Assembly (NCBI GenBank): GCA_022567055.1
Contig: JADFHU010000061.1
Coordinates: forward strand, 1 to 13,664
DNA from: Planctomycetota bacterium
GTDB taxonomy: Bacteria; Planctomycetota; Phycisphaerae; Sedimentisphaerales; Anaerobacaceae
Direction of reading: 5' to 3'
DNA length: 13,664 bases
The translations under genes and the position numbers were made by a program. Below the pieces are notes generated by a model, which was given only the letters and a program-made list of their open reading frames with translations, did not search any database and was not told where the DNA came from. Below are positions 5,811-11,727 of the stretch, one piece after another; position 1 is the first letter of the stretch; the number at the start of each line of letters is the position of its first letter.

Positions 5811-6995
5811 ATGAAGTACCGACGCTTTGGCCGGACAGAGATTGAGATGCCGCTTGTCTCGGTGGGCGGCATGAGGTTTCAAACCTCCTGGGAACGGGAG
5901 GATGGGGTCGATCCGAACTCGGTCGTCAACCTGGATCGGATCATGGCCCACGCGCTCGAGCTGGGGATGAACCATTTTGAAACCGCCCATGGCTACGGCA
6001 CGAGTGAGGAGGAGCTGGGCCGGGTGCTGCGCAACTATGATCGCAGCCGGCTGATCTTGCAATCGAAGGGCGAGCCGTCGGGTAAGGTCAATGGCGGCGC
6101 GTGCACCATCGAGACCTCGTTGCGAGCGCTGAAGGTTGACTATCTGGACCTCTTCGCGGTGCATGGGGTCAACACCGATGCGATGGCCGATCAGGCACTG
6201 CAGAAGGATGGACTGGTAGACAAGGTGCTGACGCTAAAAGAGAGGGGCGTCGTCCGCGGGCTGGGGTTCTCTTCCCATGGGCCCCCGGAGACCATCTTCA
6301 GGCTCATTCGCACGGGAGTCTTCGACTACGTGAACCTATGGTATTCCTACATCAACCAAAGCAACTGGCCCGCGATCGTGGCGGCGCGGAAGCAGGATAT
6401 GGGCGTCTTCATTATCTCACCCAATGACAAGGGCGGGCAACTCTATCGGCCCCCGGAGAGACTCAGGACCTTGACAGCGCCGCTGTCGCCGATGACCTTC
6501 AATGACATCTTCATTCTCCGTCACCCGGAGATTCACACGATTTCCTGCGGCGCGAGCAGGCCGGAAGACCTGGACGAACACCAGCAGGCCGTGGCGCGGC
6601 TCGATACCCTCCGGGAGACAGTCACGGTGATCTCGGCCCGGATGGAGGCGGCGTTGGCAGACGTTCACGGATCCGCGTGGAAGGAAAACTTTGCCCAAGG
6701 GCTGCCAAGCTGGCACGAGACGCCCGGCCAGGTCAATGTGCCCATTGTCCTTTGGCTCTGGAATCTGGTCCAGGCCTTTGACATGGTGGATTACGCCCGA
6801 TTCCGCTACAACCTACTTGGCAAGGCCAGCCACTGGTTTCCCGGGAACAAGGTGGACGCAGCCCTGCCGCAGAGTGAAGGGCTTCTTCGCGAGGCCTTGG
6901 CTGGTTCCCCTCATTGCGACAGGATAATCGACATTCTCTGTCAGGCGCACGCTCTACTGGATGGACCGGTGGGTGCACGTCTTAGTTCTGACTGA
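5811..6995 (+). CDS. Aldo/keto reductase family protein with degenerate C-terminal Fe-S region
   Basis: A 394-residue cytoplasmic TIM-barrel protein (barrel about 1-290), expected to reduce carbonyl compounds with NAD(P)H. It opens with MKYRRFGRTEIEMPLVSVGG. The tetrad positions are visible: Tyr62 in TAHGYG, Lys86 in LQSKGE and His118 in FAVHGV, but the usual Asp is Glu57 (HFETAHGYG, not FDTA). The C-terminal region (about 300-390) follows the plan of planctomycete and clostridial aldo/keto reductases that end in a ferredoxin-like cysteine cluster: LPSWHETPGQVN, then YARFRYNLLGKASHWFPG. Where CxxCxxC...CP would be expected, only one Cys remains (SPHCDR), with another at ILCQAHALL, so a 4Fe-4S cluster is unlikely. 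AAGGA at 5796-5800 lies 10 nt before the ATG. It is convergent with the next gene, with 10 bp between the stops. Substrate unknown. Confidence 0.93.
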   Translation: MKYRRFGRTEIEMPLVSVGGMRFQTSWEREDGVDPNSVVNLDRIMAHALELGMNHFETAHGYGTSEEELGRVLRNYDRSRLILQSKGEPSGKVNGGACTIETSLRALKVDYLDLFAVHGVNTDAMADQALQKDGLVDKVLTLKERGVVRGLGFSSHGPPETIFRLIRTGVFDYVNLWYSYINQSNWPAIVAARKQDMGVFIISPNDKGGQLYRPPERLRTLTAPLSPMTFNDIFILRHPEIHTISCGASRPEDLDEHQQAVARLDTLRETVTVISARMEAALADVHGSAWKENFAQGLPSWHETPGQVNVPIVLWLWNLVQAFDMVDYARFRYNLLGKASHWFPGNKVDAALPQSEGLLREALAGSPHCDRIIDILCQAHALLDGPVGARLSSD

Positions 6996-7005
6996 CTGGA
7001 TGTGT

Positions 7006-7743
7006 CTATCGGGCCCCGGCGGCGAGGATGGCTTCGACGTCACCTAAAAGGAGATGGGGTAATTCTCCGTGCAATTGAGCCTTGACGCTCTTGACGGGCA
7101 TCCCCAAGATTGATCCGGCGAGCGTCGCCCAGGGGGCCAGTTGGTCGGGTCGGTCCTCTATCCCATAAAGGGTCGACCGATCCAGCAAGTCTCTCAGCTG
7201 CGGCGAAACCTTGCTTTTCTTGATGGCCGGTGGCACAGGGTCTATTAATATCAGCGAGTGGATGCGCTCCGCCACATGGGTCTTTTGATTGAGGTATTCT
7301 GTGACGACCGCGCCGCCGGCCGAAAAACAGAGGATTTTAATCAGGCGTCTCGAATCCTCCAGGGCCAGGAACCCCAATGTCGCATCCAGGTGGCCCCGGT
7401 AGGCCTGCCGATTGGCCTCGCCCTGGGCGTGGGGATTGAGTGCCAACATAGCCCAATTGTGTTTCTGAGTCATGATGAAGTAGTCGCGCATGGAGCTTTC
7501 TTCGACTCGGCCCTGACTCAAGAGTGCGTGCGACCAGACGCCGGCTGCCTCGGGGACGCCCGAGACGACCAAGAGCAGCCGATCGAAGGAGGTCGCGCCC
7601 GGTGAGGCCAAGACCGTAAAGCACTCGCTCGTCTCCGGATCCGTCAGCTCGATGTACCTGACCAGGCCCTCCCGCTGCAGACCTTTAACGATCTCACACG
7701 TTTTTTCCTTGAGTTGTTCGGCCTTTACTTCCGGGCGCTCCAT
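7006..7743 (-). CDS. Alpha/beta-hydrolase-like protein
   Basis: A 245-residue protein with the order of an alpha/beta hydrolase. LLLVVSG (about 56-62) is an early core strand. ILCFSAGGAVV (137-147) is the nucleophile elbow with Ser141 at the tip; the residue two before it is Cys139 where the classical motif has Gly. LILIDP (164-169) gives a candidate acid Asp168, and ELPHLLLGD (227-235) the likely catalytic His230. The first 45 residues are charged and helical with no signal peptide, so it is probably cytoplasmic. The start ATG 7743 is chosen because AAGGA lies 7 to 8 nt upstream; the frame extends to a TTG at 7767 without a ribosome site. It is convergent with the aldo/keto reductase. Substrate is unknown: an esterase, thioesterase or C-C hydrolase are all possible. 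Confidence 0.8.
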   Translation of the reverse strand: MERPEVKAEQLKEKTCEIVKGLQREGLVRYIELTDPETSECFTVLASPGATSFDRLLLVVSGVPEAAGVWSHALLSQGRVEESSMRDYFIMTQKHNWAMLALNPHAQGEANRQAYRGHLDATLGFLALEDSRRLIKILCFSAGGAVVTEYLNQKTHVAERIHSLILIDPVPPAIKKSKVSPQLRDLLDRSTLYGIEDRPDQLAPWATLAGSILGMPVKSVKAQLHGELPHLLLGDVEAILAAGAR

Positions 7744-7776
7744 TCGGTCTTCCTTCTCAGTTTTCAATGGGGTCAG

Positions 7777-7854
7777 ATGCGGAAGAGTCTCTTCTGGGCG
7801 TGGTTCAGGGTTGCCGTTCCTGTTTCGCTGTTTCAGATACTGTGGCTGTCCTAG
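7777..7854 (+). CDS. Possible 25-residue hydrophobic peptide or decayed leader
   Basis: ATG at 7777 opens a 25-codon frame beginning MRKSLFWAWFRVAVPVSLFQ and stopping at a TAG at 7852-7854. It has two positive residues at the start and then an almost wholly hydrophobic run, like a small membrane peptide or the front of a signal sequence. GGGG at 7769-7772 is a possible ribosome site, 4 nt upstream. In the frame one base later the end reads YCGCPS then stop, so a small lipoprotein that lost its reading frame is conceivable. It lies divergent to the hydrolase gene. It could easily be chance. Confidence 0.2.
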   Translation: MRKSLFWAWFRVAVPVSLFQILWLS

Positions 7855-8011
7855 TTAGGGGAGCGTCGACGACTCAAATTGCGCTGCCAGCCAAGCCCTC
7901 TTTTACTTGCTCGGGGCCAGTTTTCCAAGTAATATGCTGCCCCCTGAATCAATCCAACTAACTTGAGGGACGGTTTCAGGGAGTCTGGTGTTGTCTGCTT
8001 GGAGTTCCCGC

Positions 8012-8239
8012 ATGGAGATTCGCGTTAACGATGAAACAGTCACTCTCACCCAGGAACCTATGAATGTGCTCCAATTGCTGGAGTTTCAGGAGGTCGACAT
8101 GCCGGATATGGTGTCTGTGAGCATCAATGGCGACGTGCTGAAGCGCGAGACATTTGCAACGACTCTTATCAAGGAGGGAGATGCTGTCGAGTTTGTCTAT
8201 TTCATGGGGGGAGGATTAGTCACTAGTCAATGCCTTTAG
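8012..8239 (+). CDS. thiS: ThiS/MoaD-like sulfur carrier protein with a C-terminal extension
   Basis: A 75-residue beta-grasp sulfur carrier. MEIRVNDETVTL gives the first hairpin, VLQLLEFQ the helix, MVSVSINGDVLKRE the middle strands, and KEGDAVEFVYFMGGG the last strand and the glycine end (Gly66-68). In ThiS and MoaD the C-terminal GG is adenylated by ThiF/MoeB-type enzymes and turned into a thiocarboxylate, the sulfur donor for thiamine, molybdopterin or other metabolites. Here the protein runs seven residues past the GGG (LVTSQCL), so the tail would have to be removed, or a shorter form made. The start ATG 8012 has GGAG 7 nt upstream; a GTG 24 bp earlier is less likely. The last 17 bp overlap the 3' end of the convergent gene. 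No ThiF, ThiG or JAMM protease is in the window, so the pathway is open. Confidence 0.8.
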   Translation: MEIRVNDETVTLTQEPMNVLQLLEFQEVDMPDMVSVSINGDVLKRETFATTLIKEGDAVEFVYFMGGGLVTSQCL

Positions 8240-8519
8240 TCTTTCCCATCTTGCCACTCTGCCATTCCTCCAGGTTCTTCGCCAGAATCTGCACGTCCTC
8301 TTGGGCCATGATGTGTTCGATGATGGCGGGGGGGACTTTGAGATTGACCATGGCCTTGTAGGCCCGATCCCAGAGCCGATCCCGTTTCTTGTCCGTGTCC
8401 GCCAGGAACAATTCGCTGACCAGCTCGGCCAACTTGTCGAGCATGATCGTGTCCATGTTCCGGTAATAGCCGGAAATGATTGACTTCTGGTGCTTGCTAT
8501 ACTCTTGTTTTGCCATCGA
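8223..8519 (-). CDS. Conserved small helical protein of unknown function
   Basis: A 98-residue protein, probably all helical and cytoplasmic, with no membrane segment or signal peptide. It opens with polar KQEYSKHQKSIISGYYRNMD, then a heptad-rich helix (LDKLAELVSELFLA), a charged stretch DTDKKRDRLWDRAYKAM, then NLKVPPAIIEHIMAQEDVQILAKNLEEW. I associate this YY-x(n)-LxELVxELxLA ... KLWxRAxKAM ... VPxxxIEH pattern with an uncharacterised planctomycete family, but I cannot name a domain and assign no function. The start is uncertain: ATG 8519 fits the family-like opening, with GGAG 12 nt upstream, and ATGs at 8543 and 8552 give 106 or 109 residues. Its tail overlaps the convergent sulfur carrier gene by 17 bp, which constrains both C-termini. 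Confidence 0.75.
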   Translation of the reverse strand, partial: SMAKQEYSKHQKSIISGYYRNMDTIMLDKLAELVSELFLADTDKKRDRLWDRAYKAMVNLKVPPAIIEHIMAQEDVQILAKNLEEWQSGKMGKTKGID

Positions 8520-8930
8520 GGGGGTTGTCTCCAAAGGATCCATGCCGATCATTCTGTGGGAAAAGTCGCGCCTCCCTTGTACTGGATGGAATGATGGACT
8601 TCAAGGCAGAACCCGCTGGTTTGCATGTCTGGTTCGTGCCAAAATCGTTGATCTGGACAACTTACGTCACTATGCATTGAGCAGTTTGCCCAAATTCTTT
8701 CGTATGCACATGGGCCATCTCAGCAACGTCAGCCGCATGATCGTAAGTGAACTAAGAGATACCCGCCGCCATAGGAAACTTTGGAATAAGCTAAAAAGTG
8801 CAAATTAGACCTGACCCCTTTTCATTCCCCCACCTTCGCACGCCCCTGAGCCGCCTTTTTTTACCACGGCATGGGCCCCCTCCAACTGTCGGTGCCCTTG
8901 TTATCTGTCCAATTCCGATGTAGCGGCATA
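8520..8930. other. Stretch without a supported gene; possible mobile-element boundary near 8800-8822
   Basis: No frame here carries a recognisable protein. The longest plus-strand frame (8476-8808) overlaps the small helical gene on the other strand and has no ribosome site or known motif; its end is rich in Arg, His and Lys and could be a fossil of something longer. TTAGACCTGACCCCTTTT at 8805-8822 resembles the boundary sequence GGGGTCAGGTCTAA that I recall beside Y1/REP-associated tyrosine transposase genes, but no transposase is present. Its core CTGACCCC (8811-8818) is the inverse of GGGGTCAG at 7769-7776. The remainder to 8930 is GC-rich and featureless apart from a T7 run at 8857-8864 without a stem before it. 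Confidence 0.4.
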
Positions 8931-8959
8931 TTTGCACTGGTTTTACAGATATCGTTGAC

Positions 8960-8965
8960 TATAAT
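8960..8965 (+). promoter_or_regulatory. Consensus -10 box upstream of the LptD-like gene
   Basis: TATAAT at 8960-8965 is a perfect -10 hexamer, 62 bp before the start codon. The -35 region is weak: at 17 bp it would be CTGGTT, and the better TTGCAC (8932-8937) is 22 bp away, too far for normal spacing. An activator or alternative recognition may therefore be needed. Transcription would begin near 8972, just before the hairpin at 8979-8997. Confidence 0.4.
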
Positions 8966-8978
8966 CCCTCCTTACGCG

Positions 8979-8997
8979 CGATCAGGGAGACTGATCG
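8979..8997 (+). promoter_or_regulatory. Perfect 7-bp hairpin in the leader of the LptD-like gene
   Basis: CGATCAG (8979-8985), a GGAGA loop (8986-8990) and CTGATCG (8991-8997) form a perfect small stem-loop, or a DNA dyad, between the -10 box and the start codon, which lies 30 nt further on. No T-run follows, so it is not a terminator. It may stabilise the mRNA 5' end, hold an anti-ribosome-site GGAGA loop, or be an operator. Function is inference only. Confidence 0.45.
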
Positions 8998-9027
8998 ATC
9001 TATGGCTTTGATCCCTTCTGGACCACG

Positions 9028-11472
9028 ATGAGAAAAGGACGATTATCTGTACTGGTTTGGGGGTTGGTGCTCTCTTGTGCACTGGCCTGTAGTCGACTGG
9101 GGCTGGCGGCGCAGGCAAGTGGGGCGGGTACCCCCAAGGGCTTCTCGATTCATTTCTCGCCGGTCAACTCTGAGAGTCTGAAGATAGAATCGTACCCCCT
9201 GGAAGGGGAACGCCTGTGCTACACCCTATCAAATCGCGTGTATATTTGGTGGCAGGTTGACGGCCATGAATTGGAGCTACAGGCAGACAGTACTGTCATC
9301 TTTCTGACGGAGAAGTTTAACCACGATCGAGAGGGGTTCGGAGGAATCAGATCCGTGCAGGACTTTCTCGAGGCCGAGTGGGTTGATGGGATCTACTTGG
9401 CCGGAGATGTCGTATTGGCAGAGGGTACGCGGTCGCTTCGGGCCGAGGAGATGTACTTTGATGTTCTAAAGCATCGGGCGTTGATGCTCAAGGCGGAGTT
9501 GAAGGGCTATGATGAGAGACGTAAGATTCCCCTCTATGTCCGGGCCGACGAGTTGAGCATGCTGGCGATGAATGTGTTTTCGGCAGAGGACGCGGTGCTC
9601 ACCACCAGCGAGTTCTACCGGCCCCAGGTCTCGATCCATGCGGCGAAGGTGTTGATCACCGACACGACCGTGGTAGACGCCGAGACGGGCAAGCTCTCTG
9701 ATCACAGCTTTGATGCCCAGCTCGAGGACGTCCGTGTCAAGGCAGGTGAGCAGACGGTGTTCTACTGGCCCTCGATGCGCGCCAATCTGGAGAGACCGGA
9801 TCTTCCCCTGAAAGGCGCCCGGGTGGGCCACAACAGTCGACTGGGCAGCCACGTGCAGACCCGCTGGCACATGTCGCGCATGCTGGGTCGACAGGAGCCG
9901 GAGGGAACCGACGGAACGGTCCTGCTCGACTACTTCGACAAGCGGGGTCCGGGAGCCGGTTTCGAGCTGGACTACGTGCAGGAAGACATGTTTGGTCGTG
10001 CCCAGGGGTATTTTCTGCATGACCAAGGTGAAGACCAACTGGGCCGGCACACGACGCGGCGCAACTTGACGCCGCCCCATGAGGAGCGGGGCCGATTGCG
10101 ACTGCAGCACCGCCAATTTCTGGACCACGGGTGGCAGTGGTCCACCGAAGTAGGATATCTCTCCGATCAGAATTTTCTGGAACAATTCTACCGTGGGGAG
10201 TTTTATACGGAGAAGGAACAGGAGACCCTGTTCCACCTCAAACGGATCGAGGACAATTGGGGTGTGGCGGTGACGACCAAGGCCCGTATAAATGACCACG
10301 CCAATCAGTTGGAAGAGCTGCCCAGCGCCGAGCTTCACTGGACCGGTCAGTCGCTCTACGGTGACCTGTTTACGTTTTATAGCGATACCCAGATGGGCCG
10401 GTTTCGTCATCGATTCGGCAAGAACAACCCCCAGGTCGGCACCGACAATTTTTATACGCTGGCCACGACCCGCAATGAATTGGATATGCCGCTGCGGCTT
10501 CCGGGTGCGAAACTGGTGCCTTTTACGGCGGCCTCCGCGACCTACGATAGTGGGCCCGGTTTTAGCACGGATGTCGACGGCGGTCCGGTTGCCCCTCAGG
10601 AGACGGTGTTTGTGGGAGAACTGGGTCTACGCTTCTTCCTGGATTCCTATTGGCGTGTCTTTCCCGAGGTTCGATCCCGCCTGTGGGACCTGAACCAGAT
10701 CCGGCATGTCATCGAGCCCCATGCCACCGCCGCCGCCTATTGGGCCGATGAAGCCGCCGGGGAGCAGCGCGACGTGTTCAGCGTCGGCCTGCGGCAGCGC
10801 TGGCAGACCAAACGGGGACGCGGCGCGAAGCAGCGGGTCGTCGACTGGCTGGAGTTGAACGTGGATCTTACCTGGGTCAATCACGACGGGGCAATCGCCA
10901 CCAACGGGCCGAGTCGGCTGTTTTGGAACAACCCCTTTGTGCCGAATACCAGCCGCTTTACCCGGGGGGTCCCCCCGACGGACAGGCGGAGTACCACGTT
11001 CTTTGGACCCAGTCGAGACTATTCGTCGACCGATTTTATCTGGAGGATGACGGACAGTACTGCTATAATGGGAGACGCCTACTACGACCATCGAGCCGGC
11101 GTGGTGCGGCAGTCCAATATTGGCGTCTCGCACATGCGCTGGCCCGACTTGAACCTCTATGTCGGCAGCCGGTATCTACGAGACGTGATGAACGATTTTG
11201 GCGAGGTGGGTACGAACGTACTCTCATTCGCTGCCGTGTATAAGTTGGATCCGCGCTATGCCCTGGTGTGTTCGCAGGCGTTTGATCTGGACTACGGCGC
11301 GAATCTGCGCAGCGAAGTAACGGTGCTCCGCAAGTATCATCGCCTGAACTATGGTTTGACATTCAGTCTGGACGAATCGCTGGATGACAGTTCCATCGTC
11401 TTCAGTCTGTGGCCGGAGGGCATCGCAGAGTTGGCGACCGGCGTCGGGCGCTATGTCGGACTGGGCATCTGA
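9028..11472 (+). CDS. LptD/OstA-like outer-membrane beta-barrel protein
   Basis: An 814-residue protein close in size to LptD, the outer-membrane translocon that places lipopolysaccharide in the outer leaflet. Residues 1-30 form a signal peptide (positive start, hydrophobic VLVWGLVLSCALAC, probable cut after LAAQA); Cys17 and Cys21 lie in imperfect lipobox settings, so a lipoprotein is less likely. About 80-260 is the periplasmic OstA-like part: ELELQADSTVIFL, then GIYLAGDVVLAEGTRSLRAEEMYFD, the repeat-strand style of LptA/LptC/LptD. From about 290 onward, alternating aromatic strands with RNEL, NQIRHVIEPHATAAAYW and a final YHRLNYGLTFSLDESLDDSSI strand region fit an outer-membrane barrel. 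The ATG has only GGA upstream, a weak ribosome site. The S41 protease gene follows 255 bp later, same strand. The LptD role is inferred from architecture; LptE and the other Lpt proteins are not in the window. Confidence 0.8.
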   Translation: MRKGRLSVLVWGLVLSCALACSRLGLAAQASGAGTPKGFSIHFSPVNSESLKIESYPLEGERLCYTLSNRVYIWWQVDGHELELQADSTVIFLTEKFNHDREGFGGIRSVQDFLEAEWVDGIYLAGDVVLAEGTRSLRAEEMYFDVLKHRALMLKAELKGYDERRKIPLYVRADELSMLAMNVFSAEDAVLTTSEFYRPQVSIHAAKVLITDTTVVDAETGKLSDHSFDAQLEDVRVKAGEQTVFYWPSMRANLERPDLPLKGARVGHNSRLGSHVQTRWHMSRMLGRQEPEGTDGTVLLDYFDKRGPGAGFELDYVQEDMFGRAQGYFLHDQGEDQLGRHTTRRNLTPPHEERGRLRLQHRQFLDHGWQWSTEVGYLSDQNFLEQFYRGEFYTEKEQETLFHLKRIEDNWGVAVTTKARINDHANQLEELPSAELHWTGQSLYGDLFTFYSDTQMGRFRHRFGKNNPQVGTDNFYTLATTRNELDMPLRLPGAKLVPFTAASATYDSGPGFSTDVDGGPVAPQETVFVGELGLRFFLDSYWRVFPEVRSRLWDLNQIRHVIEPHATAAAYWADEAAGEQRDVFSVGLRQRWQTKRGRGAKQRVVDWLELNVDLTWVNHDGAIATNGPSRLFWNNPFVPNTSRFTRGVPPTDRRSTTFFGPSRDYSSTDFIWRMTDSTAIMGDAYYDHRAGVVRQSNIGVSHMRWPDLNLYVGSRYLRDVMNDFGEVGTNVLSFAAVYKLDPRYALVCSQAFDLDYGANLRSEVTVLRKYHRLNYGLTFSLDESLDDSSIVFSLWPEGIAELATGVGRYVGLGI

Positions 11473-11727
11473 ACGGTAGCGACGCCAAGAGAACATGTTG
11501 TTCATCGGCTCAGTAGAGTTTTTGTGAACAGGACGGCCGCGCACCTCTTGAACTTGCTGGAAGGTCGTCTGGGCGCGGTGGCATTAAGGGCTAAGAGTCC
11601 CGGGCTTTCTGCCGAAGTACATGTCAGTGCGCGACCTGAAACGGCACAGCTAGGTTGTGCGTGTCAAGCGGCTGGACGTCTGCAAGGGGATGCTGGTTAT
11701 AGACAACGGCTAGGAAATAGGTACAGC

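Noticed and set aside
7006..7743. Possible haloalkane dehalogenase or lipase identity for the hydrolase
   Set aside because: Only the elbow, one strand-end Asp and a late His can be placed; nothing selects a substrate class.
8476..8808. 110-residue plus-strand frame
   Set aside because: It overlaps a better minus-strand gene, has no ribosome site and shows no recognisable domain; kept only as part of the gap description.
8857..8864. T-run as an intrinsic terminator
   Set aside because: No GC-rich stem with matching arms precedes it on the plus strand.
9466..10410. 314-residue minus-strand frame inside the LptD-like gene
   Set aside because: It is a shadow of a GC-rich coding region; the plus-strand product has a signal peptide and barrel pattern across the same stretch.
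11524..11727. 68-codon in-frame upstream extension of the S41 protease (GTG 11524)
   Set aside because: It would bury the clear signal peptide that begins at 11728, and its composition is not protein-like in any way I recognise. The open frame is probably chance or a fossil.
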